This document shows positions 13,401 to 23,455 of a stretch of 64,000 nucleotides of DNA, in pieces (the first letter of the stretch is position 1; every line of letters starts with the position of its first letter). Position numbers and translations under genes: made by a program. The stretch is from Annona cherimola (taxonomy: Eukaryota; Streptophyta; Magnoliopsida; Magnoliales; Annonaceae): contig CM059972.1 of the NCBI GenBank assembly GCA_030490835.1, forward strand, positions 39,659,452 to 39,723,451. Direction: 5' to 3'. The notes beneath the pieces were generated by a model. The model ran no database searches and was not told the DNA's origin. It worked only from the letters and a program-made list of their open reading frames with translations.

Positions 13401-16400
13401 TATACGTCATGAATACTCCCAAACGCGGGGGGAATCAATAAACCCCTATTACCAAGGGAAGAACAGCACTTGCACCCATTGGCGGGATTTGAACCCGTGC
13501 TGCTGCTGTGACAGCAAATGCACGTACCACCAGGGCTGTGCCCCAGTGGCACTTTCCAATATTACTTATCCATGCTTTTGAGTTTTTCTCTCATTCTCTT
13601 ACTACCTTCTAGTTGAACAAATTTACTTGTCCTAACTGGCACCGTTCCAAGCCTCTGTTTAACATGACCAAACTACTTTAGTTTATTTTCCCTTGTTTTA
13701 TTACGTATCTGTTTTGTCTTAACATTGTCCCAGATTGCTTCATTTCTAATTCCGAATGCCAATTAGAACAGGCCATGACCCTCCTCATGCCGCATCACTC
13801 CTCCCCCTCCCCACCTCCCTGTGATCGGCACCAGCTCCTCTATATGGCAAAAGAACAGCCATATACTGTTCCTTTTGAAGAGTTTGTGAGCTATTCTAAT
13901 CTAATTCCTCTATTTATTTTATTTTTACTACTTATCGAACTTAAAATTCTCATTTTTGATACACTCGTTAGATGTTATACATTGTTCTTTAACTTCCAAA
14001 CATTTTTCCTTATAGAGCATATCTAGTCTTATCATTATCTTATCAAAATTTCCTCTGAATTTAATTGAAACTTGATGGTCATAAAATTCCCAGAGCATGT
14101 CTCCATTTCTTTTGTCTGAGTTTGAATGTCTATATTAATTTCTCTGCTTTTGAACTATTGATCCTCAATATCTAAAGTAATCAGTTGTCAGTACTACTAG
14201 GTTTGAAATAATTGGTTTCTCAATTATGTTCTTGCTATTACGGAAGTTGCATTTTCAGACATTCAGTTTTTAGTTAATATTTGTGTTTTGTTTGACTAAT
14301 GGTAGAGCATCTCGCTATTTGTTTCGTTTTAAGTTGACCTAAAAAACTTATTGAAATAATCAATTTTCAGTTTGAAGCAGCAGATAATGTTGTTATCTTA
14401 CCACATACAGTTTATTCTTCTTTTTTCTCAATTGGTTAATAAGAAAAAGTAATAGTTTGGTTTGACTGTTTGATAGTTCCTCAATATGAAAAAGCATGGT
14501 CCAAAGATAAATCATCGAACTGATTGTGGTGTAATTTAACTTTATAGCTGATTTGTTGATTGCTTTTTGGTGGCATTTAGTTGCTAATTGGAAGTTCATG
14601 CAGTCTCTAATGAGCAGATTCAATGTGCAAGGCTTCCCTACAATTTTGGTGTTTGGGGCTGATAAAGACAGTCCTTATCCTTATGAGGGTGTGCGGACTG
14701 CTGCTGCAATTGAATCATTTGCATTGGAACAGTTGGAGACTAATGTCTCTCCACCTGAAGTAACAGAGCTAACTGGCCCAGTAATGATCTTGTGTCTCTT
14801 CTTTTGATCCATATATCAATCATTGATCATTGCTAATGATAAGATAAAATTTCCATTGATATGTCCAGGATGTCATGGAAGAAAAGTGTGCTTCTGCTGC
14901 CATCTGTTTTGTGGCTTTTCTCCCAGACATATTGGATTCAAAGGCAGAAGGAAGGAATAAATACCTCAACCTCTTGCTATCCGTTGCTGAGAAATTTAAA
15001 AGAAGTCCTTATAGGTAAGTGATTCTTGTCTTTCCTTCTTTTTTCTTTCCCTTTTGTCTTGAATCATTGGTCCCACTGGAATTGGTTTCGTTTGTAAGGA
15101 TCCAGCATGATGTGATTAGATAATTGATTTACTATTTACCGCAGCCAGTGGCACCAAGTAGCATTTTTTTCTGTCAATGTCCCACTTGTTGTGGGACAAG
15201 AACAGGTTCCTCCATGGAGAGCACCTGGCACAGAAATCAGGCAACCTAGCTCTTATTAGAGGGGCCATGTTGCTGCAACTAGTGGTAAACTTGATTTTCA
15301 AACCATACAAATTTCCCACCTTCAAGAGTGGATCATGAACTTTATATCTGCGAGGTTGATCTTCATGTGAAGTCCTGCCATTTCAATTTTGGTAGATTTC
15401 TTGCAATGAGGGGCTTGTTTCTGGAAAAAGATGTTGGGATACCATAGTTGGGTGTTTCCTTGCCAGTGGGCACATGATTAGATTGCTGTATGAGATGCAA
15501 TTATACTATGACATCAATATCGATGAAGCAGGGATTCAGTGTTCCTATTTTCCTGTGGCATTGCTAAACTCAACTCTAATTCATGTGTAAGCTAGGCAGA
15601 AGTTAACATTTCTAATGCTTTTGTTTGCTCACTTTGGTCATATTGGAAATAGAACTTCTACAAAGCAGATAGTGTAACACGATACCAGAATAACATTGTT
15701 TCACACAGTGTAAACAGAAGGGAGCTGCTAGATTGCCATTAGCATGTATAAGCTATTTTGGTTGCTCATGATTTTCCGAAGTATACCAAACTAACTTACA
15801 ACAACATTACCCTGTGTTGTTCAGTGTAAATTTGTAAATATGCATTCACCTAAAAGTTATAAAAATAAAATAAAATAAAAATAAATAAATAAATCAGCAT
15901 TTGAATGGAAGGTGCCCCTTTAGAATTATGTGTTAAGAGAACATTAAAGAATGGTCACAACATGCAAATTGTGCATCAAACACCACTAATTGTGAAATGA
16001 TCTGTCACTTCACTAAACTTTTATGATAATTTTGGTAAGTAACATGAAAAATATAATGTCTTCTTGATTCTCATTTTAAAAAAAGTCTTCTTGAATTGAT
16101 GTGCTGTCTTATCGTGATCAAAATGGATATTTGTAGCTATGTTTGGGCAGCAGCAGGTAAGCAGCCTGATCTCGAGAAGCAAGTTGGTGTTGGTGGCTAT
16201 GGTTATCCGGCACTAGTGGCACTGAATGTGAAGAAAGGTGCCTATGCCCCACTTCGTAGTGCATTTGACATTGACCAAATCATGTAAGTTACCCATATTC
16301 ACATCCCCATTGATATTCAATGGCATCTTCATTTTGGCCATACAACCAGAACTAATTTTGTAACGGCTTCATTTTCAGGGAGTTTGTGAAAGAGGCAGGG

Positions 16401-16553
16401 CGGGGGGGTAAGGGCAACCTTCCTCTGGGAAATGTCCCTGAGATTGTAAAAACAGAACTTTGGGATGGTAAAGATGCGGAGATAGTGGAGGAGGATGAAT
16501 TCTCCCTAGAAGAACTAATGGCAGAGGATAATACAAGTAAAGATGAGTTATAA
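7232..16553 (+). CDS. PDIL2-3: Protein disulfide isomerase-like 2-3 (P5 type), nine exons
   Basis: Catalyses formation and rearrangement of disulfide bonds in proteins folding in the ER lumen. Exons by eye: 7232-7372, 7623-7781, 8433-8546, 11470-11627, 11784-11883, 14604-14780, 14869-15014, 16137-16283, 16379-16553; all join in frame to give 438 residues, about the length of plant PDIL2-3 proteins. Residues 1 to about 27 are a signal peptide (hydrophobic [11 protein letters not shown]). Two thioredoxin domains follow, with active sites [10 protein letters not shown] (CGHC at 64-67) and APWCGHCKKL (192-195), then the P5-type C-terminal region with [14 protein letters not shown] and VGGYGYP. 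It ends in an acidic tail and KDEL, the ER-retention signal. The second CGHC is split by an intron in the codon before the first Cys. Intron 1 reads as GC-AG (AAG|GCAAGC), the rest as GT-AG. Introns 3, 5 and 7 are long (about 2.9, 2.7 and 1.1 kb) and carry MITEs and a SINE. A second Met at residue 5 is an alternative start. Confidence 0.93.
7401..7438. repeat. (CT)n microsatellite in PDI intron 1
   Basis: An uninterrupted CT run of about 18 units starting some 28 bases into the first intron. CT/GA tracts near plant promoters can bind GAGA-type factors; whether this one does is inference. Confidence 0.9.
9848..10120 (+). mobile_element. Tourist-like MITE in PDI intron 3
   Basis: Begins GGTGCTTTTGGTAATGAG after TTA and ends GCCGGACAGACCC before TTG, giving imperfect termini. 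The inside carries the forward family pattern (GGGGTAATGACTAGGAGTAA, AAAATAGATAGGTTAGTTGT). Non-coding. Confidence 0.6.
10810..11225. repeat. Dispersed repeat D, copy 1 (PDI intron 3)
   Basis: Matches 16880-17305 along its length. Shared blocks include AAGTTTCATCCAAATCCAAT, ATAGAATCATTTATCCAC / ATAGAATCATTTATTTATC, AATGATATTTTAGA, TATTATGTTG and ATCAACCATCAA. Divergence is substantial, so both copies look old. The class is unknown; it has no visible TIRs, LTR ends or reading frame. Confidence 0.6.
12552..12832 (-). mobile_element. Tourist-like MITE in PDI intron 5
   Basis: Left end GGGCGCATTTAGCG, right end CCAAACACACTC followed by TTA. The inside has CTATTTTAACTTTATTTTC, TTACCCCTATCTTATCACGT and AAAACTTTTTCTTTC, in reverse orientation relative to 9848-10120. 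Small frames across it are background. Confidence 0.62.
13363..13560 (-). mobile_element. tRNA-derived SINE with 11-bp target duplication
   Basis: The body (13374-13549, about 176 bp) is flanked by perfect duplications CACTTTCCAAT at 13363-13373 and 13550-13560. Read on the minus strand it starts in a tRNA-like head. CACGGGTTCAAATCCCGCC contains an RNA polymerase III B-box (GGTTCAAATCC), preceded by GCACAGCCCTGGTGGTACG as a possible A-box. It ends in an A-rich tail, seen as the T-rich stretch at 13375-13391. The target duplication plus A-tail indicates LINE-mediated retroposition. It lies in intron 5 of the PDI gene, antisense to it. Confidence 0.8.
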
Positions 16554-16879
16554 TCTCCACAGAATAGGAAATTTTATGTGAGGGAGCATCATGAGGTGAT
16601 TTGATTTGCCATCCTGAGGATGATGACATGTTTTAAGTCCCTAGACAGGACAAAAATTTGTTCAGAATGTCTTAATTCTTGGGAAACGATGGTTTGAACA
16701 ATTTTGGAATGAACATTTTCATCTAATTCATAGAAAGCCGTCTGTTTAATGATGCACAATTCAATTAGGTTGCCACGCAACAAATCCAATTGCTTTCTAG
16801 GCCTTGGGATGAATGTTATGTATGCAGGCCCGAGTGGTTTTATGTAACCCTTCTAAATTCTGCTTTTTTATGCTTACGG
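16554..16879 (+). other. Probable 3' untranslated region of the PDI gene
   Basis: Follows the TAA at 16551-16553 and stays of balanced composition to about 16860 before AT-rich repeat DNA begins. No clear AATAAA polyadenylation signal was found, so the end is uncertain. Confidence 0.4.
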
Positions 16880-17305
16880 AAAATTCAAATTTATTCATTA
16901 TATTTAAAATCATTTGTTTATTTAAGAGATTAAGTTTCATCCAAATCCAATATGTACATGAGTTACATTTGCTCAGAAATAGGTATATTCATATATAAAT
17001 TGAAAAAATATTTATATCCATTCACAAATTATTATAATGTAATAATATTTGATAGAATCATTTATTTATCAATATAGGAATGATATTTTAGAAGGTTTAG
17101 ATATTGAAAATAACTTTAAAATTGATATTTAACATTGAACTAGTTTATTATGTTGGTTTAATACATTCGTAGAGGAGACTTACGTACTGTGATAGTAGAC
17201 AAGTAAAGGAGTCTTTTGGATATTACAGATAATACTAAATACAAGACGAAGTAGATTTTTTTTATCAACCATCAAAATATTTTACTTGGAAGGAGTTTCG
17301 CACCT
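16880..17305. repeat. Dispersed repeat D, copy 2
   Basis: Second copy of the repeat described at 10810-11225. It starts within about 50 bases of the presumed PDI 3' end and ends near TATCAACCATCAAAATATTT. Having one copy in an intron and one just after the same gene may be chance or local duplication. Confidence 0.6.
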
Positions 17306-18750
17306 GAAAGAAAAAATGGAAGGGATTTCATTAAAGCGTTTCCATTGTTTGTGTCGCCCTCAGTGTCAGGCAGGGAGTTGCTTGAATTAGGGCACACTAT
17401 TACAGTACTACATAAGTACATATGTGACTTTCTGGTTACCCAACTACAAACATGAAGAAAATGGGACGTCGAAATCCACCTGAATTCCGATAATTACAAT
17501 CATTGGATGAAGAGTTTTGTTTGGTGGATATGAAATATGGTCACAGATATCCACTTATTATCAGCAGTTCATCTATGTAATATTTGGAGCACTAACGAGC
17601 AAGTGCATTCTGCTGGTTTTCAGCGAAAGGCCAACCATATTGGGTAATGAAATCTCTTGAGGAAGGATAAGATCAGTTCATATTTCATGATGCTAGGCAT
17701 AGTGATCCCACGATGCTTAACAAATTTAAATTTTGTGTACATGACCAAATGTTTTAGGAAGACTCCGGAATCACAGATGTAATTTAGGGTTCCTCTGTTA
17801 AAGATATTATGACTATCACAGCATCGCCTCGGTCTCGTGTAATCAGTATAGCCTTACTCTAGAGATCGATTAATCATGGCGGCCTGAAGATTTAATGTTA
17901 TTGTCCTTATAAGAAAGCCTATTTAAAAAAAAAAAAAAAAATTCTTCTTACGTGTTTTGGTCACTGTTTTGCAACAATTTCATAAAAACAACTTTATTGC
18001 CGATACTAGCTTCATCCAAAGTCATAGTATTCAGTTAGATAAAATGTTACATATATGAGCAAAGAGTTTTTAGGTTATATTGGTCATATAGGTTAGAAAA
18101 ACGATATAAAATAATTTAAAAGGTCTCTAAGTAATCATCTGTATTACTTCTATATTATGATAGACCTGGTTAATCTTTTCCGGCTTTAGTTTGCAAAGCT
18201 AGATTTTTGAAAATAATACGAGTTCGAGAACTCAGTAAGTAGACATGTTTATAATCTACAATTATTCAAAATTCTAATTAAGAATAAATATAGCCACACA
18301 AATGCATGACATACATATGACTTGTCTTGCTTACACACATAACATCTGTATCATCAGGTTAAAATCTTGCTTACTTGGGTGTAACTGATCATTTGGCCTA
18401 TATTAGCAAAAAGGATCATATATTGCACTTACACCATTACTCTGACCTCTTACTCGTATGCACATGAATCATAATACATGCTAGTACACCATTATTAACT
18501 ACTTGTAAGATAAAATACAAAACTCGTAAATATATTGCATGGATAGAATTAAAAAAAACATATCAATCATGTTGAAGTCAAGTCGTTTCATGAAAAAGTA
18601 TTTGACTTGGAGTTGGTCAGTCCTAAACACATATTTGTGATAAAATTTAGAAAAAAATATATAATTTTTGACCTTGTTAGATTGGATTTTTATATTTCTT
18701 CTTAGATCTTTTCCTTGCCATTGGCTGAGTAAGTAAAAAGGTACAACTAA
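17306..18750. other. Intergenic DNA, nothing recognised
   Basis: No coding pattern or terminal repeat was found. 17340-17900 has a more balanced composition and could hold a relic; 17926-17941 is an A-tract. The minus frame 18499-18765 is AT-rich background. Confidence 0.4.
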
Positions 18751-19010
18751 GGATGTATTGGACATTTCATAAAAAATTTAATCTAAAACTTTTTATTTTT
18801 ATAATTAGCTTATTTTTTAATCATTTCTTCATATCTTCTTCTCTAACTATTCTATTTTTCAATCATTTCTTCACAACTATCCTATCCATTTTAACTTTTT
18901 TCTTTATTCTATATTATTACTCTTATCATACCACATCACTTCTCTTATTTGAAAAATTTTTATACTAAAAACTTTTAATTCAAAAATTTTATCAAATACC
19001 AAACACACCC
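18751..19010 (-). mobile_element. Tourist-like MITE with TAA target duplication
   Basis: The cleanest copy of the family: GGATGTATTGG ... CCAAACACACCC, flanked on both sides by TAA (18748-18750 and 19011-19013). A 3-bp TAA/TTA duplication and a terminus ending in GTTTGG are the hallmarks of PIF/Harbinger-derived MITEs. Length 260 bp; inner AT-rich sequence has no coding capacity. Confidence 0.72.
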
Positions 19011-19239
19011 TAAGTCCCTTACAATAATGTACTAAAAAAGTATATTCTTATTGTTTAGGTATATGGTGCTTTAATCCTTTTTCTCTGTGTGAAAAATTGT
19101 ATATTATTATTTAAAAATTTGTATTCCAGTCCACTTGTATACCAATTTTGCTCAAATATCTTAGAACTGTTGTTTAATACATAAATCTACACATATTTAA
19201 AATTATAAATTATATAAGGAACATGATTCCTTACACCCC

Positions 19240-19565
19240 AGTGCACTCGGGTGCATTTAATTCATTTTTTTATTTTTTTGAAATTTTTTTATACAACTAT
19301 TAATCTAAGTGTATTTAACATGTATATCAAGTTTTACCATTTTTAGAGATTTTTAGTTTTTTATTTTTTATTTTTAAAAAACTAGTGACATTTTTAGTAA
19401 TTTAAAATTACTAAAATACTACTGGTTGTCAAAAATCAAAAATAAATATCTAAAAATATCCAAAAATAGTAAAACTTGATATACATGTTAAATACACTTA
19501 CATTAACTGTTGTATAAAAAAGTTTTAAAAAATTAAAAAAATAGGTTAAAGCACTCGAGTGCACT
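19240..19565. repeat. Foldback element, family B, nearly complete
   Basis: The left end AGTGCACTCGGGTGCATTTA is inverted at the right end as TTAAAGCACTCGAGTGCACT. The arms stay complementary almost to the middle (CAAGTTTTACCATTTTTAG against CCAAAAATAGTAAAACTTG), so the whole unit can fold into one hairpin of about 150 bp per arm. Confidence 0.72.
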
Positions 19566-19865
19566 ATATCAAAATCCATTATATAAATAGCCTTTTATAT
19601 TAATTAAAATTCAAGAGTTCCTACTCTCTGTGTATTTTATTTCTTTCCTAATCTCCTTTTAAAAATTTTCAGCTTGCGATTTTTCATAAAAATATTTTTT
19701 TGAAAAGCATAATATATATTGTTTTGCATCAAGCAAAACTGTTCCATATAATTTATTTAATTCGTACCGCAACTGATTTTTTAAAGGAAAGTGTAATTTA
19801 GGATACATTGAGTAAGATTCAAATAAAAAAAAAAACTCTCTTTTAACATACCTTTTAATATAAAT

Positions 19866-20173
19866 GAGTGATCTTGTTAGCCTGGGCTAAGTAAATATCT
19901 CACTTATCCTACCTCAAAAAACTATTTCCAGTAACTTTTTTTTTTCTTTTTTCTTCATATACTTGTTTACCTAAGTGTATTTAACATATAAACTAATAAA
20001 AATCTCAAACATATATATATATATATCAAAAAATGGTAAAACCCGATTTGTATGTTAAATGCACATAGATATAGAAGTATATGAAGAAAAAAGCAAAAAA
20101 AATTGTTGAAAATAAATTTTTTGAGGTAAGCTAAATGAAGCATTTACTTAGCCCAGGCTAACATGATTATTCT
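19866..20173. repeat. Foldback element, family C
   Basis: GAGTGATCTTGTTAGCCTGGGCTAAG at the left is mirrored by CTTAGCCCAGGCTAACATGATTATTC at the right. Arms also share ATTTAACATATAAACTA against TTTGTATGTTAAATG. Same family as 4460-6600 and 50246-50611. Confidence 0.72.
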
Positions 20174-21130
20174 TTAATATAATTTGACATTTTACCCACT
20201 TAAATACCTTATTTTCTATCTTACCTGTTTCATCGTTATTCTCTTCTTTTAATCATTAGCCCTACCAAACTATATTGCTCTTCACTTTTTTCAAAAAATT
20301 TTCCACAATCCCTTCCTCACTTTTTATTTGTTTTACCATCGTACCAATTGACCCTTAGGCAAGGAGATCGAATCAAGACTGTCATACTACATCTTTCTGT
20401 GTATAATGGATAGAAAATGTGTCATTGAAGGGGACTATCATGCTTCGGTATTTTCAATCCAAACACACGCAGACTGAAAATAAAATAAAACGAAAAATCG
20501 TTTAATTTGCAAATATGAATGCGGTTGCTCTTTCCTTTCTTCTTCTTACTTCTAGATTTTTTTTAAAAAAAAAAAAAAACGAAAAACGCAGTCAGATATT
20601 TTCCGCTACTCTTCCAGATTAATGACTGCAGCAGGTTCCCACCCAGACTTGCCTGCCAAACCAAACATGCTGTGGAAACTGCAACTGCCCCAATGGACAA
20701 ATTGTTTCACCATCACCAAGAAATTTTCATTATCCAGGAGTGATTTAAGGCGTCTGGAATAAGGATACAAAAAGAGGTACTTTTCCAAAGACTAGCTTTC
20801 ATTTGTAGTCCACTCTTAACAAAAGAAAATTTCGATTTTCATTGTTATATGAAAAACTTCCATTTTTATTTTTATGTCAAAAAAATGAAGTCATGAAACA
20901 AACAACAATATGGATACATTTCTAACATGTTAACGGATGAATGCATCCCAAAGAGAGAAAATGTTGTTAAGTTACTCATCCTTTTTTCTTTTTTGGGTAT
21001 AAGAAACCAAAAATCTCATCCTCTCAAGGCTCTTGGGTTTAACAGCATAGCACTTTTGCTTGCTTCAAACCTGGGGCAGCATAGCCGGCTGGCTGCCGGG
21101 ACAAACATGCTTACCAGAGGATAAACGGTA
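20174..21130. other. Intergenic DNA downstream of the zinc-finger gene, with a possible SINE
   Basis: 20180-20350 resembles a decayed reverse MITE. 20566-20830 is of balanced composition and crossed by a 60-codon minus frame (20606-20788) that I do not recognise; it may be 3' untranslated sequence of the zinc-finger gene. 20985-21125 may be a second SINE on the minus strand: T-rich left end followed by GGGTATA, as in the SINE at 13363, and a GGTTTGAAGC B-box-like word. No target duplication was found for it. Confidence 0.3.
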
Positions 21131-23455
21131 CTAACCGGTACCATTACTAGCTTCTGTCATTTTCTTCACCTCAGCTTCTAGGTGCTTGACAGCTGTAGTT
21201 AATGATCTAACCGCTTGATTTTTAGAAAGGTCACCAAAGGATGGGAGCTGTTGCAAAAAAAAAAAAAAAAAAAAACGTGTGAACAATTGAGGCACATCTA
21301 AGCACAGTTTTTGCAAATAAATTCCTCTGATTGGTAGTAAAAGGAAATTAATGGGTGCACATTAATTCAATCAAGTATGCATTCCCAAAGCAAACATGTG
21401 AAAACAAAAATCTATAATGAATTATTTCGTCATTTCTCCTTTTTTTAACTGAAACAACATCGTAGAGGAACAAGGTGGCAGGGATTAACATAACATTAAA
21501 ATTTCTATTCTTCCCCATGAATTAAACCCTTCAGAAATTTCACTAGTGTGCCTAATTCACTATTGAAAGGTTATCCCTTGGCCCAATGCTTTACTGTTAA
21601 TATGTCTGTGGTAGACTTCACTTGAACATTGAATTAAAAATTTTGTTAGTTTTATAAACCATGCCTCTCACTAATTGAGATGCTAATACTTGAATAGCAC
21701 ATTAAACTCAGTAGTGAAGTCTATTAAGGGTTGGGCTAAGAATGTTTGGGGTGCTAGAGTGTTTGGAGGACTAAGTCTGAAGTCTAACCATGAATAATGT
21801 CATGACTAGGCCAAACAATAAATGCTCTCACATTCCAAGGAGATACAACATGTTTGATATGGGAACTAATATTTATGAAGCTTCAGTGTTAATATGTCTA
21901 CAGTGGCCTCCACTAGACCTTGGATTAAAGTTTTGTTGATTTTATAAATCATGTCTCTCATCAATTTAGTTGACAATACTTGAATAGTAGGTTAGGCTAG
22001 CAGTGAAGCCCATGAAGGGATGACCTGGGCATGTCTGGGGGACTAAGTCTGTATCTAAACATGGATAATGTCATGATTACGCAGAGCAGTAAAAGCTCTC
22101 ATATCCCAAGGGATACGATATGTTTGGTATGAGAGAACATTCATGAAGCTTACTTGTGACAAAAAACTGTTACGTTGTAGTTGAGTTTCGAAGTTCAACT
22201 TTAATCTGACATATTATAATCAACTTCCATGCTGTGATGTTTTTTTACGTGCACTAGCTTTCTTCCTTTGAATGAAATGAATCCACCATTCCACCTCACT
22301 AAAAGAAAACACTATGCATCAGGCAACGGTCTCCACTCTATTATTGTGGTTGTTGTTAGTAATAGTAATAGTAATATTGTTGTTGTTGTTATCATTGTTT
22401 TGTTGTTATAATTATTATTATTTTGAGAGGGATGGGGATGCATATGGTTACAAATTTCAAATGTAGGCCATGACTAATAAGATTTGGAGAATCAGACAAG
22501 AAAAATAGAATACCATGGAAGAAAGAGTCACCTTCTCAAATGCTGCCACCTGTTGTTTCAGATGGTCATCTGACATTGCATCCTTGTGTAATACACGAAG
22601 AACGTGCATGACATGTGAATGGAGAGATTCTGTACAGTGTTGCTCCAGAGTACACTGTGGAAAAGTTGATTGACAGCCAATACAGTAGAAAGGACAATTT
22701 GCAAGTTTCATGGGGCAAACAGTGATGCAATGTCTATCCATCTCATGCCTCACAATCAGTTCTGAGCACTTCTGTTCACAGGGCAAGATCTTGAATGGGC
22801 AAGTTCCGTCATGCTTTTCCTTGTGGGTGGCACAGAATCTAGCACTGCAGCCCTCATTTGTACAATTCAAAGATCTAAAAATGCAATGGCTTTTATGCTC
22901 TGCAAGCTCATCAATGGCTTTAAATTTCGCTTCACAGTGGAATTCATTCTTGAAATCAACATTCTTCAGAAGGGTCTGTGCAATGGATTCCCTCCTATCT
23001 GGAAACCAGAATCCATTAATATCCATCTCTTGCACAAAGTCATCTATCTTGTCCTCTCTCCTTTCACTAAGCAACCAACTAGAAACACGACTAAGCATAT
23101 TCCGTTTTGTTCTTGTGAAATCATCAAGAAAATCCTCAATGATATCAGTAGGATGGGTGGAAGTTTCTGCTTCTTGATTGTCTTTTTCAATCACATTCTC
23201 TGCTACATGTGTTTCACTCTGTTGGATAAGGTAGTCCACCATCTCTTTTCTCATATCAACCGCAACTAATGCAGGGCTGTTGAATAGATCCCCAGTAGTA
23301 CTATCAACACAAGCTGATGCTAATCCTGTAAGCAGTACAAGTGCTATCTTGTGCACCAGCTCCGTGTCAAAAAGATCACAATGGAAAAATGGCCCTTCGT
23401 CCATTACCGACTCCATTTTGTGATCTTCTCCCTTATCCAATACCAGGACATCCAT
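21131..23455 (-). CDS. TRAF-type zinc-finger protein, two exons
   Basis: Exon 1 is 23455-22532 (308 codons from ATG). It ends E-K before a GT donor (AAG|GTGACT). Exon 2 is 21247-21131 after a TTTTTTGCAACAG acceptor, adding 38 residues and TAG; 346 residues in all. Residues 1-160 are acidic and mostly helical with no known motif. Residues 173-275 hold a run of paired Cys and His, including FHCEAKF, EHKSHC, NEGCSARFC, DGTCPFKILPCEQKC, RHCITVCPMKLANCPFYCIGC and EQHC, which is the TRAF-type zinc-finger pattern. The exon 2 peptide (SLTTAVKHLEAEVKKM) looks like a coiled coil. There is no RING finger and no MATH domain. TRAF-type fingers bind proteins or zinc; the cellular role of this plant subgroup is not evident from sequence. 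If the intron is not spliced, the frame runs on for 24 hydrophobic residues. Confidence 0.82.
21596..22153. repeat. Tandem duplication of about 0.27-0.29 kb in the zinc-finger gene intron
   Basis: Unit 1 is 21596-21887 and unit 2 is 21888-22153. Shared blocks are GTTAATATGTCT, GATTTTATAAATCATGTCTCTC / TTTATAAACCATGCCTCTC, AATACTTGAATAG, GGACTAAGTCTG, AATGTCATGA and ATATGTTTGGTATG / ACATGTTTGATATG. The two are diverged at many positions, so the event is old. Confidence 0.8.
22376..22430. repeat. TTG/ATT short repeats
   Basis: A run of TTG triplets passing into ATT triplets inside the zinc-finger gene intron. Confidence 0.6.

Noticed and set aside
13480..13510. GGTTCAAATCC as a tRNA gene
   Set aside because: No acceptor stem or anticodon arm around it; A-tail and target duplication show a SINE.
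22710..23269. Two plus-strand frames of 152-155 codons opposite the zinc-finger exon
   Set aside because: They are shadows of the minus-strand coding exon, which carries the Cys/His zinc-finger pattern.
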